Positions 24,852 through 32,266 of a stretch of 64,000 nucleotides of DNA are shown here, piece by piece; within the stretch, counting starts at the first letter, position 1; every line of letters starts with the position of its first letter. Source of the stretch: Acetobacteraceae bacterium (lineage in GTDB: Bacteria; Pseudomonadota; Alphaproteobacteria; Acetobacterales; Acetobacteraceae). The stretch lies in NCBI GenBank assembly GCA_947475245.1, contig CANJLW010000001.1, positions 100,025-164,024 of the forward strand, written 5' to 3'. The notes below the pieces were generated by a model. The model ran no database searches. It was not told where the DNA came from and saw only the letters and a list, made by a program, of their open reading frames with translations. The translations under genes were made by a program, and so were the position numbers.

Positions 24852-26087
24852 TCAGGACGCGGCGCGCGCCTTGTCGAAATCAGGCACGTTGCTCGCCGAA
24901 GCGCTGAGCATCGACGATTTCGTGACTGCAAGCGCGGCGGCGGCGGCCTCGTTCTCGTTGATCTTCGTCATCACGGCTTCGCGGGCGCGGTTGAAATACT
25001 CGCGGTTGGTGGCGACGAACTCCCGCGATTTGCGCAGGCCGGCCAGATAGCCGTTGATTTCCGGCACCACATAGCGTGCGACCATGTCCCAGCTTCGCAT
25101 CGTGTTTTCCGGATTGGCCCAATCGTGCACGAAGCCGACCACGGTGCCGAAGCCGCCGCTGATGTCGATGACCGACTTGATCCGCTCGATCAGATCGTCG
25201 GGCGTGCCGATCGTCGCGGCGGCACCGTCGGAAAAGGCCGTGCGATCGACGGCTTCGTCCGGAGTTTTGAACGGCTTCGCGCCGGGGCGTTGCAGCGTGG
25301 CGGTGATATATTCGTTATGGTGACGCATCAGACCCTCGCGCGCCTCGGCACGGGCCTTTTCGCGGGTTTCCGCGATATGCCAGCTCAGCAGCACCCGCCA
25401 GTTTGCGCGATCGACGACCTGTCCATGTTTCGCGGCGGCGGCTTCGGCGAAGCCCCATTGGGTCGGCAGGGCGTTCAACCCTTCGTTGGACAAGGACCCG
25501 ATGGAGATGATGCCGATGCCGTGCTTGCCGGCCAGCGTCATGCCCGACGGGCTGATCTGCGACGCGACGGCGAAGGGCATCTCTTCCTGCAACGGCAGCA
25601 ACTGCAGCGCGGCGTCGTTCATCTGGAACCAGTCGCTTTTCGCGGTGACGCGCTCTCCCTTGAACAAGCGGCGGATGATGCCGATCGCTTCGTCCTGGCG
25701 ATCGCGCAGCACCATCGGATCGACCCCCAGCGTGTGGGCGTCCGATGCCAGCGCGCCCGGGCCGGAGCCAAAGATCGCCCGTCCGCCGGTCATGTAATCG
25801 AGCTGCACCATGCGCTGCGCGACGTTGAACGGATGATGGTAGGGCAGCGAAACGACGCCGGTCGCCAGCTTGATGCGCTTGGTGCGCTCACCGGCCGCGG
25901 CCAGGAACATCTCCGGCGACGCGATCATTTCCCAACCGCTGGAGTGATGCTCCCCGCACCAGAATTCGTCGTAACCGAGACGATCCAGATGTTCCGTCAG
26001 ATCGAGGTCGCGGCGGAATTGCAGCATTGGGTGTTCGCCGATGGGATGGTGCGGCGCGAGAAAGGCACCAAAGCGCAGACGAGGCAT
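24852..26087 (-). CDS. LLM-class flavin-dependent oxidoreductase (luciferase-like)
   Basis: A 411-residue luciferase-like monooxygenase: MPRLRFGAFLAPHHP, DRLGYDEFWCGEHHSSGWE, LATGVVSLPYHHPFNVAQRMVQLDYMTGGR and the DDLIERIKSVIDISGGFG segment. It is longer than the family member at 14026 and closer to limonene/alkane-type luciferase-like monooxygenases in layout. Requires FMNH2 from a separate reductase, none of which is seen nearby. It lies in the minus-strand series SDR, GH43-like, LLM, enoyl-CoA hydratase, PEP-mutase-fold. Its substrate is unknown. Confidence 0.9.
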   Translation of the reverse strand: MPRLRFGAFLAPHHPIGEHPMLQFRRDLDLTEHLDRLGYDEFWCGEHHSSGWEMIASPEMFLAAAGERTKRIKLATGVVSLPYHHPFNVAQRMVQLDYMTGGRAIFGSGPGALASDAHTLGVDPMVLRDRQDEAIGIIRRLFKGERVTAKSDWFQMNDAALQLLPLQEEMPFAVASQISPSGMTLAGKHGIGIISIGSLSNEGLNALPTQWGFAEAAAAKHGQVVDRANWRVLLSWHIAETREKARAEAREGLMRHHNEYITATLQRPGAKPFKTPDEAVDRTAFSDGAAATIGTPDDLIERIKSVIDISGGFGTVVGFVHDWANPENTMRSWDMVARYVVPEINGYLAGLRKSREFVATNREYFNRAREAVMTKINENEAAAAALAVTKSSMLSASASNVPDFDKARAAS

Positions 26088-26169
26088 GGTCTACTCCTGA
26101 AAAAAGGGCCGAGACCGTCATTGGCCTCGGTTGGGCGCACAGTCGGCGGCGCCGATGGGTCGGACGATG

Positions 26170-26198
26170 TGCCTTGCTCCGGAGATCGAGGCAAGGCA
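26170..26198 (-). terminator. 8-bp stem-loop after the GH43-like gene
   Basis: TGCCTTGC (26170-26177) pairs with GCAAGGCA (26191-26198) around a 13-base loop, seven bases beyond the stop of the GH43-like gene. No U-tract follows, so termination is only a suggestion. Confidence 0.4.
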
Positions 26199-26205
26199 AG
26201 CGGCG

Positions 26206-27210
26206 TCAGCCTGGCTCCGGCAGCGTGGCGGGATCGATCTCCGCGATGGCGATCCCGCTCTCGCCGGCAACGGCGTAAAGCAGAAACACGCGTCCATCTT
26301 CCTCGAAAATGGCGGGGTCGCGTAGTTGGTTGACCTGACCATAGGCTGTGCTGCGAACCGACGGCACGCATGGTGCCGCGGCACCCTCCCAGTCCCGTTC
26401 CGGCCGTAACACTGTGCCCAACGGACGGTCGCGCCATTCCCGCCAGTCGCCGGAGAGATCGATCAGGCTCAGCAGAATGCTTTCGGGCGCGTCGCCGACC
26501 TGAGTCCAGAACACCCAGAGACGATCGCCGCGCTTCAGCAGCGCCGCGTGACGCATGTTCGGGTTGAACAGGGTGGGGCCGACCTCGAAATCGTGTCGAC
26601 CGTCAACGGACCGGTAAAGCGTCCCCGGCATCGCGAGGCCGTAGGTCACGCCGTCATGCGCGAAGACCCGCAGGTAGGATCGACCGAGAATCTCGGGGTG
26701 CGCTTTGAAGTTCAGACCGTCGGGCGAAGTCGCGACCCGCGTGACCTGGGTGCCGACATCTTCCAGGCCGTGGAAATACATGACGATCCGACGGTTGGCC
26801 GAATCGACGTGGACGTCGGGCGAGGCAATGTGCGGCGTGGAGATTTCCGACAGGATGTCGTGCGACAGGCGCATGCTGGCGGCACGTGCCTCGAACAGCG
26901 CGCGTTGCTCCTCCGTCACCTTCGGCGGCGCGGTCAGAAAACCGGAGTCGCGCAAATGCAGACTGCCCGGCGCATGGATGGTCCAGGGGACGGTCAGGCA
27001 ATCGGCATAGGCCAGCCGGATGTAGCTACCCTTGTGGTCGGCGAAATACAGATAATACCGCCCCAACGGCTGCTCGATCCACGCGGGCACCCGGATCAGC
27101 GACGGTCCCTGAATATTGACGCCGATGCTGGGATGCGCGTCGGGCCCGACGATCGACCGATCGAGCAGGCGCGTCACACGCACGCCGGATTGGCTCCGAT
27201 CGTCGGGCAT
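26206..27210 (-). CDS. GH43-like five-bladed beta-propeller protein, substrate unknown
   Basis: A 334-residue protein without a signal peptide. It shows recurring strand patterns of glycoside-hydrolase-43-type propellers: GPSLIRVPAWI, GRYYLYFADHKGSYIRLAYAD, IASPDVHVDSANRRIVMYFHG, VTRVATSPDGLNF and RDPAIFEEDGRVFLLYAVAGESGIAIAEI. The pattern 'YLYFADHKG..IRLAYAD' and 'SPDV..D...RRIVMYFHG' is shared with annotated GH43-like proteins. Catalytic acids are not confidently assigned. The start ATG at 27210 is eight bases after the SDR stop, so the two are co-transcribed. A cytoplasmic beta-propeller next to an SDR suggests processing of a small glycoside or sugar acid (inference). Confidence 0.7.
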   Translation of the reverse strand: MPDDRSQSGVRVTRLLDRSIVGPDAHPSIGVNIQGPSLIRVPAWIEQPLGRYYLYFADHKGSYIRLAYADCLTVPWTIHAPGSLHLRDSGFLTAPPKVTEEQRALFEARAASMRLSHDILSEISTPHIASPDVHVDSANRRIVMYFHGLEDVGTQVTRVATSPDGLNFKAHPEILGRSYLRVFAHDGVTYGLAMPGTLYRSVDGRHDFEVGPTLFNPNMRHAALLKRGDRLWVFWTQVGDAPESILLSLIDLSGDWREWRDRPLGTVLRPERDWEGAAAPCVPSVRSTAYGQVNQLRDPAIFEEDGRVFLLYAVAGESGIAIAEIDPATLPEPG

Positions 27211-27218
27211 CGGCGCGG

Positions 27219-27950
27219 CTACAGCGTCGAACCGCCGTCGATCGCGACTTCCGCGCCGGTGACGTACCCGCTTTCGTCGGACAGCAGATACAGTACCAAC
27301 TGCGCGATCTCATCGGCCGTGCCCATGCGCTTCATCGGCACCAGCTTCAGGCGTTCGGCATTCTGTTCGGCGGAACGCACGCTGAGCATTTCTGTGTCGA
27401 TCGGGCCGGGGTGAACCGAGTTGACGCGGATACGCCGGGGCGCGAGGTCGACGGCGGCAGCCTTGGTCATGCCGCGCAGCGCCCATTTGGTCGCGCTGTA
27501 GGCGATGGCGCCCGGCGATCCGCGCAGGCCGGCGGTGGAGGAAATGTTGACGATCGAGCCGCCGCCGGATTTTTCCATCAGCGGCACAACGGCTTTCATG
27601 CCGAGAAACGGCCCAAGCTGGTTGACCCGCATATGCCGGTCGAACAGGGCCGCATCGGTTTCCATCAGCGTGCGCGGTTGGTAGATGCCCGCGTTGTTGA
27701 CCAACCCGTGCAATCCGCCAAGGGCCTGAGCGGCGCGCAGGGCGGCATCCCAATCGGTCTCGCTGGTGACATCGTGGTGGACGTAGGCGGCATTCTGCCC
27801 GAGTTCGGCGGCGAGTTGCCGGCCTTGGTCGTCCAGCACGTCGCCGATCACGACCCGCGCGCCCTCGGCGACGAACAAGCGAGCTTCCGCGGCGCCCTGG
27901 CCGCGGGCACCGCCGCTGATCAGGATGATTTTGCCTTCAAGACGTCCCAT
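27219..27950 (-). CDS. Short-chain dehydrogenase/reductase (classical SDR)
   Basis: A 243-residue classical SDR: the cofactor motif GGARGQG near residue 13, NNAG at about 87-90, catalytic Ser in NISSTAG and the YSATK pair, and the C-terminal GAEVAIDGGST. An acidic residue after the second strand (VVIGDV) favours NAD(H) over NADP(H). The ATG at 27950 is chosen for its AGGAAA ribosome-binding site. It is followed after eight bases by the GH43-like gene and preceded by a lipoprotein gene 23 bases upstream. A steroid-, terpene- or sugar-alcohol oxidation role is possible. Confidence 0.9.
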   Translation of the reverse strand: MGRLEGKIILISGGARGQGAAEARLFVAEGARVVIGDVLDDQGRQLAAELGQNAAYVHHDVTSETDWDAALRAAQALGGLHGLVNNAGIYQPRTLMETDAALFDRHMRVNQLGPFLGMKAVVPLMEKSGGGSIVNISSTAGLRGSPGAIAYSATKWALRGMTKAAAVDLAPRRIRVNSVHPGPIDTEMLSVRSAEQNAERLKLVPMKRMGTADEIAQLVLYLLSDESGYVTGAEVAIDGGSTL

Positions 27951-27973
27951 TTTTGTTTCCTCGTGGCTTTGGT

Positions 27974-28351
27974 TCAGAGGTCTTTTCTGAACAGAGTGAA
28001 ATGCAGCCCGCAAACCCCGTTCGTCACGTCGCCTTCGAGCTTCGCGCCGTCGCGCCGCCCCTGCAGGGTGATCCCCGGTGCGCCGCCTTGAATTGTGCCA
28101 TCGGGCAATATGGAGCCGTCAAGGTAGGTGCGGTGGTCCCAGCGATACTGGAATCGGCTTTCCAGCACCGAGAGCGTGAGCAATCCCGGACGCGGGCAGT
28201 TCTTGCTGTCGGCCTGGTAGCGCGTGCTGGTGCCGCGATACAGGCCGTCGACCGGCTCGGGCGGGGGCGCCGGCGGGCGTGGCGGGGCGGGGGCGGCGCA
28301 GGCGGCGATCGTCAGGCATGCCGCGAGCCCGACGGAACGAAAAAGGATCAT
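27974..28351 (-). CDS. Small putative lipoprotein, unknown function
   Basis: 125 residues. The N-terminus MILFRSVGLAACLTIAACAAP contains a lipobox (TIAAC), so lipid modification at C18 and envelope localisation are expected. A proline-rich linker (residues 21-34) leads into a small beta-rich domain with GLYRGTSTRY, RFQYRWDHRTYLDGSILPDG and GITLQGRRDGAKLEGDV, ending CGLHFTLFRKDL. Similar small lipoproteins are common and uncharacterised in Acetobacteraceae-like genomes. I do not assign a function. It lies 23 bases upstream of the SDR gene and may share its transcript. Confidence 0.75.
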   Translation of the reverse strand: MILFRSVGLAACLTIAACAAPAPPRPPAPPPEPVDGLYRGTSTRYQADSKNCPRPGLLTLSVLESRFQYRWDHRTYLDGSILPDGTIQGGAPGITLQGRRDGAKLEGDVTNGVCGLHFTLFRKDL

Positions 28352-28524
28352 GCTGGCCCGTTCGGCTGGAGTACCGGCTCTCTCTTGATCGCCCGGGGCG
28401 ATTAACGCAACCGTGTCGCGCGAATCAACTTCTTGCCCTGAAACGCGTCTGTGACCACTATACCTTGGATGGGCGGCTCAGTGAACGAGTCGACCGTTTA
28501 CCCAGAATGTGGAGCCCACGCGGC

Positions 28525-29574
28525 ATGGACGGCACGACGCACGCGGCTGACGAACATCCGGTTCGCTTTGACCTGATGACTGAGAACCCCGTCTACAAGC
28601 CGTTCCGCTATCCCTGGGCGTACGAGGCCTGGCTGACCCAGCAGCGCGTTCACTGGCTGCCGGAGGAAGTTCCGCTCGCCGACGATGTCAAGGATTGGCA
28701 CCGCAATCTCAAGGACGGCGAGCGCAACCTGCTGTCCCAGATCTTCCGCTTTTTCACCCAGGCCGACGTCGAGGTGAACAATTGCTACATGAAGATGTAC
28801 GCGCGGGTGTTCAAACCGACCGAGGTGCTGATGATGCTCTCGGCGTTTTCGAACATCGAAACCGTTCACATCGCCGCTTACAGCCACCTGCTCGATACCA
28901 TCGGAATGCCCGAAATCGAGTATCAGGCGTTCCTTAAATACAAGGAAATGAAAGACAAATACGACTTCATGCAGGGCTTCTCGGTCGACTCGAAGTTCGA
29001 GATCGCCAAGACGCTGGCCGCGTTCGGCGCCTTTACCGAAGGGCTGCAACTGTTCGCGTCCTTCGCCATCCTGCTGAATTTCCCGCGCTTCGGCAAAATG
29101 AAGGGCATGGGGCAGATCGTCACCTGGTCGGTCCGCGACGAGTCGCTGCATTGTCAGTCGATCATCAAGCTGTTCCGCACGTTTGTGCAGGAAAATCCGG
29201 AAATTTGGACCGAGGACCTGCGTCGCGAAATCTATTTGACCTGCGCCACGATCGTCACGCACGAGGACGCGTTCATCGATCTCGCCTTCGAGCAGGGCGC
29301 CGTCGAAGGGCTGACGGCGGAGGAGGTCAAATCCTATATCCGCTTCATCGCCGATCGCCGCCTGATCGAACTGGGCCTGAACAAGCTTTACCATATCGAG
29401 AAAAATCCGCTGCCCTGGCTGGATGAAATGCTGAACGCCGTGGAACACGCGAATTTCTTCGAAAACCGTTCCACCGAATACAGCAAGGCATCCACCGTCG
29501 GCACCTGGGACGATGCGTTCGACGATCCGGCGCCGGTCTACCAAGGCGAAGTGGCCGCGGTGGCCCCCGCCTGA
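28525..29574 (+). CDS. nrdB: Ribonucleoside-diphosphate reductase class Ia, beta subunit
   Basis: Supplies the tyrosyl radical for deoxyribonucleotide synthesis. Iron ligands and radical tyrosine are recognisable with class Ia spacing: the Asp of TQADVEVNN, E112 and H115 (IETVH), Y119 (AAYSH), Glu in TEGLQ, and Glu/His in RDESLH. The start is not settled. ATG 28525 gives 349 residues; ATG 28576 (MTENPVYKPF) matches the usual family start more closely but has no ribosome-binding site; ATG 28507 is also in frame. The open frame extends further upstream but does not look coding there. The alpha subunit is not in the window. Confidence 0.95.
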   Translation: MDGTTHAADEHPVRFDLMTENPVYKPFRYPWAYEAWLTQQRVHWLPEEVPLADDVKDWHRNLKDGERNLLSQIFRFFTQADVEVNNCYMKMYARVFKPTEVLMMLSAFSNIETVHIAAYSHLLDTIGMPEIEYQAFLKYKEMKDKYDFMQGFSVDSKFEIAKTLAAFGAFTEGLQLFASFAILLNFPRFGKMKGMGQIVTWSVRDESLHCQSIIKLFRTFVQENPEIWTEDLRREIYLTCATIVTHEDAFIDLAFEQGAVEGLTAEEVKSYIRFIADRRLIELGLNKLYHIEKNPLPWLDEMLNAVEHANFFENRSTEYSKASTVGTWDDAFDDPAPVYQGEVAAVAPA

Positions 29575-29781
29575 GCAAACGCTGTGGCGTCCGCGCGCCG
29601 TCCGCCCCACCGTTGCGGCATCCAAATTTGTGCCGAATCCTCGGGGCATGACGGTTTCAGTGGTCGGACCGTCCGACGATGTGTATTTTGTTCGCGAGAT
29701 CGTATATGTGAGACTATCCCTGCGGCGCGTGGTGCGCCGTTTGGCATGTGCAAAGATTGATACACCACGATAGGGGCGGCC
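29575..29781 (+). promoter_or_regulatory. 207-base intergenic region with a GC-rich dyad before a small unknown gene
   Basis: Between nrdB and the small gene at 29782. It contains an A/T-richer stretch (about 29680-29720) and a dyad CGGCGC-gtggt-GCGCCG at 29723-29739, about 43 bases before the GTG. The dyad may be an operator or the leader hairpin of the small gene. No rho-independent terminator for nrdB is evident. Confidence 0.3.
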
Positions 29782-30057
29782 GTGAGCCACACTGAAGACG
29801 ATATTGTCCGCGATGCCGGTTCAGGCGCGACTCCGCGCTACAGCCGACGTCTGTCCGACAAAATTCTGATCGCGTTCCATCATGCCTGCGATCAGGGCGA
29901 TTTTGAGGTTGCGGAACAGTTGCTGCACATTCTGGAGATGATGCTGACCCGCCGCCCGCTGACCCCTGACGGCACGCGCCGCCGGAACATGGAAAGCCTT
30001 GTCGCCGCGCACGAACGGCTTTGGCATCTGCGCCACCCGAATTCCGAGGAAATGTAA
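29782..30057 (+). CDS. Small conserved-type alphaproteobacterial protein, unknown function
   Basis: 91 residues from GTG 29782. No signal or membrane segment. The middle (residues 21-52: SRRLSDKILIAFHHACDQ, then GDFEVAEQLLHILE) reads as paired amphipathic helices resembling a single TPR-like hairpin, followed by LTRRPLTPDGTRRRNMESLVAAHERLW. Balanced composition and a defined intergenic promoter region argue for a real gene. I cannot name a family. It ends in a region of strong hairpins shared with the convergent methyltransferase gene. Confidence 0.7.
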   Translation: MSHTEDDIVRDAGSGATPRYSRRLSDKILIAFHHACDQGDFEVAEQLLHILEMMLTRRPLTPDGTRRRNMESLVAAHERLWHLRHPNSEEM

Positions 30058-30072
30058 GAACGATCCCGCGCG

Positions 30073-30128
30073 CCAGGCAAATCTCGTCAAATCGGCGCTC
30101 GCGACGAAACCCGCGAGATTATGCCTGG
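30073..30128. terminator. Overlapping alternative hairpins between convergent gene ends
   Basis: CCAGGCAAATCTCG (30073-30086) can pair with CGAGATTATGCCTGG (30114-30128), with one bulged base and a 27-base loop. An alternative stem CTCGCG (30098-30103) / CGCGAG (30112-30117) uses part of the same right arm, so the two are mutually exclusive. The right arm covers the stop codon of the methyltransferase gene. It is probably a bidirectional transcript-end structure. Confidence 0.5.
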
Positions 30129-30868
30129 GGGCGTAACGCAAGCTCGGCACCATGACGCAGGATCGCCTCGGTTTCCGGTGTAAAAGCTGAACCGGCCCCG
30201 TGCAGCGTCAGCCCGGCGGCCAGCAGCATCGGGCTTCGTCCCCGCCGAATACCCTGCAATACAACCAACTTGGCGGGACGACCGGCCCGCGGCCACAGGG
30301 GAAACAACGTCGCCACGGGGCAATCGGCATCGGCCATCGCGCCGATCCAGGCCGGGGAGGATGCAGCGGGCAGGATAAGCGTCAGGCTCCCCCTGTGACG
30401 CAGCCGGCCCGACAGGGCCTTTACCCAAATCTCCGGCAATCCCGGTTCGGCCCGTTTGGCGCGATCGCGCATGGGATCGCGCGACCGAGTGCCGGACGCG
30501 TGATGATACGGCGGATTGGCGCAGGCGTGGTCGAAGCCGTCATCGATCGGTGCCGCGGCCAGGTCGGCGGCGATGAATTCCAGCCGGTGTGGCGCGTTGT
30601 CGGCGGCGTTCATGGCGGCGATCGCGGTCAGCGCCGGATCGATGTCTACGCCGACTCCGACGATGCCCGGCACGCGGGCGGACAGGCAGAGCAGCGCGGC
30701 CCCGCAACCCGTTCCGGCCTCCAGAATCCGCTCTCCCGCGCGGGCGGGAACCGCCGCCGCCAGAATCACCGGCTCGATGCCGCTGCGAAAGCCGGTGGCC
30801 GGCTGCGCATAGCGAACCCGCCCGCCGATCAGGTGGCCATGGGTTAAGTCCGGTAGGATAGAGGTCAT
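30119..30868 (-). CDS. TrmN6-like SAM-dependent methyltransferase (tRNA1Val adenine-N6 type)
   Basis: A 249-residue class I methyltransferase with SAM-binding LEAGTGCG at residues 49-56, the acidic VDIDP after strand 2 and the NPPY motif at 118-121 that marks N6-adenine methylation. The N-terminal GHLIGGRVRYAQPATGFRSGIEPVILAAAVPA is typical of TrmN6/YfiC relatives, which modify A37 of tRNA1(Val) in E. coli. Its ATG overlaps the stop of the upstream DUF2007 gene by four bases. The specific RNA target in this organism is inferred from family only. Confidence 0.87.
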   Translation of the reverse strand: MTSILPDLTHGHLIGGRVRYAQPATGFRSGIEPVILAAAVPARAGERILEAGTGCGAALLCLSARVPGIVGVGVDIDPALTAIAAMNAADNAPHRLEFIAADLAAAPIDDGFDHACANPPYHHASGTRSRDPMRDRAKRAEPGLPEIWVKALSGRLRHRGSLTLILPAASSPAWIGAMADADCPVATLFPLWPRAGRPAKLVVLQGIRRGRSPMLLAAGLTLHGAGSAFTPETEAILRHGAELALRPQA

Positions 30869-31071
30869 ATTTCCGGCGCGTTCCGCAGGATTTCGGCTGC
30901 CATCGCGTATTCGTCATTCGCAACCATGATGCGTCGCGGAATAACCCCTATGCTTCCCTCCACGATGCTGGCATGGGTGTCGAATACGAACGCCTCGATC
31001 CCGCTGTCTTCGAGCAATGCCAGCAGAAATGACAGCCGAACCGGGTCGTTTGTGGTAGCTACAACGCGCAT
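30865..31071 (-). CDS. DUF2007 domain small protein
   Basis: 68 residues. The pattern MRVVATTNDPVRLSFLLALLEDSGI, EAFVFDTHAS and PRRIMVANDEYAMAAEIL is the DUF2007 (putative signal-transducing, ACT-like) family, for which no biochemical function is established. It overlaps the methyltransferase start by four bases and diverges from the polyprenyl synthase gene across a 116-base intergenic region. This gene pair opposite a polyprenyl synthase is a common alphaproteobacterial arrangement (recalled). Confidence 0.85.
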   Translation of the reverse strand: MRVVATTNDPVRLSFLLALLEDSGIEAFVFDTHASIVEGSIGVIPRRIMVANDEYAMAAEILRNAPEI

Positions 31072-31187
31072 CTTTCGTCGCCTTCAACGTCGATCGATTG
31101 GCGCGGCTCTCTCCGGGGCCGCTTGACCCGTTTTCCGCCGCACCGATATGGTGCCCCGCTATTGCATAGACCTGTTCGGAGACTCTG

Positions 31188-32246
31188 TTGGGCGGCGTCG
31201 TCACTTCACTCGCAGCGGCCACGATGTCCAGCCCGGAAGTTCCGGCACGATCGGACGAAGACGCGCTCACCACGCTGATGCAGCTTGTCGCCGAGGATCT
31301 GCGCGCCTGCAACACGACCATCGTGGCGCGCATGGACAGCCCCGTGGTGCTGATCCCGCAACTCGCGGCCCATATCGTCGCCGCCGGCGGCAAGCGTCTC
31401 CGCCCCCTCCTGACCCTCGCCGCCGCTCGGCTATGTGGATATCCGGGAACGTCGGGCGGCGCGCGCCATGTGGAACTGGCCGCCTGTGTGGAGTTTATCC
31501 ATACCGCGACACTGCTGCATGACGATGTCGTGGACGAAAGCCAGTTGCGCCGTGGATTGGCCTCCGCCAACGCGGTGTTCGGCAACAAGGCGTCGGTGCT
31601 GGTCGGCGATTTCCTGTTCGCGCGCGCTTTTCAACTGATGGTCGGCGACGGGTCGCTGCGGGTTTTGGAGATTCTGTCGCGCGCCGCCGCCACGATCGCG
31701 GAAGGCGAAGTCCTGCAACTGGCGACGCAGAACGACCTGTCGACCTCCGAAGACCGCTATCTGGACGTCATTCGCGGCAAGACCGCGGCGCTGTTCGCGG
31801 CGGCGTGTCAGGTGGGCGCGGTCATCGCCGAACGCCCGTCGCGGGAGGAAACCGCGCTGGCGGACTACGGGATGAATCTGGGCATCGCGTTCCAGCTTGT
31901 CGACGACGCGTTGGACTATTCCGCCGATCAGGCGACCCTGGGCAAGACGGTCGGCGACGATTTCCGCGAAGGCAAGCTGACTCTGCCGGTGATCGCCGCC
32001 TATCAGGCCGGCGACGCGACCGACCGCGCGTTCTGGCAACGCACCATCGAGGCGTCGGAGCAGACTGACGCGGATTTGGAGCATGCCTTGGCGTTGATGA
32101 CAGGATGCAATGCGATCCAGACCACGCTCGCCCGCGCGGCCGAATTCGCCGCGGCGGCGAAAGTCGCCCTGACGGTCTTCCCCGATAGCCCATTTCGGCA
32201 GTCTCTGTTGGATGTCGCCGATTACACGGTCTACCGACCGCGCTGA
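31188..32246 (+). CDS. ispB: Polyprenyl (octaprenyl/decaprenyl-type) diphosphate synthase
   Basis: A trans-prenyl transferase of 352 residues making the long side chain of ubiquinone. The first Asp-rich motif DDVVD is at 112-116 (HDDVVDESQLRRG) and the second DDALD at 239-243. GGKRLRPLLTL and the small residues before the first motif suit a long-chain product. The start TTG at 31188 is preceded by GGAG with good spacing; ATG 31224 lacks a ribosome-binding site but is possible. The gene is convergent with the HAD protein, with 20 bases between stops. Confidence 0.9.
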   Translation: MGGVVTSLAAATMSSPEVPARSDEDALTTLMQLVAEDLRACNTTIVARMDSPVVLIPQLAAHIVAAGGKRLRPLLTLAAARLCGYPGTSGGARHVELAACVEFIHTATLLHDDVVDESQLRRGLASANAVFGNKASVLVGDFLFARAFQLMVGDGSLRVLEILSRAAATIAEGEVLQLATQNDLSTSEDRYLDVIRGKTAALFAAACQVGAVIAERPSREETALADYGMNLGIAFQLVDDALDYSADQATLGKTVGDDFREGKLTLPVIAAYQAGDATDRAFWQRTIEASEQTDADLEHALALMTGCNAIQTTLARAAEFAAAAKVALTVFPDSPFRQSLLDVADYTVYRPR

Positions 32247-32266
32247 TCGCGGTCGTGCCAGGGCGT

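Noticed and set aside
28433-28461. A -35/-10-like pair (TTGCCC and CACTAT, 17-base spacing) and a possible NrdR box upstream of nrdB
   Set aside because: The -10 matches only 3 of 6 and no NrdR palindrome fits, so it is too weak to report as a promoter.
28279-28524. Long N-terminal extension of the nrdB frame
   Set aside because: The extra residues are arginine-rich, antisense to the small lipoprotein gene, and absent from the family.
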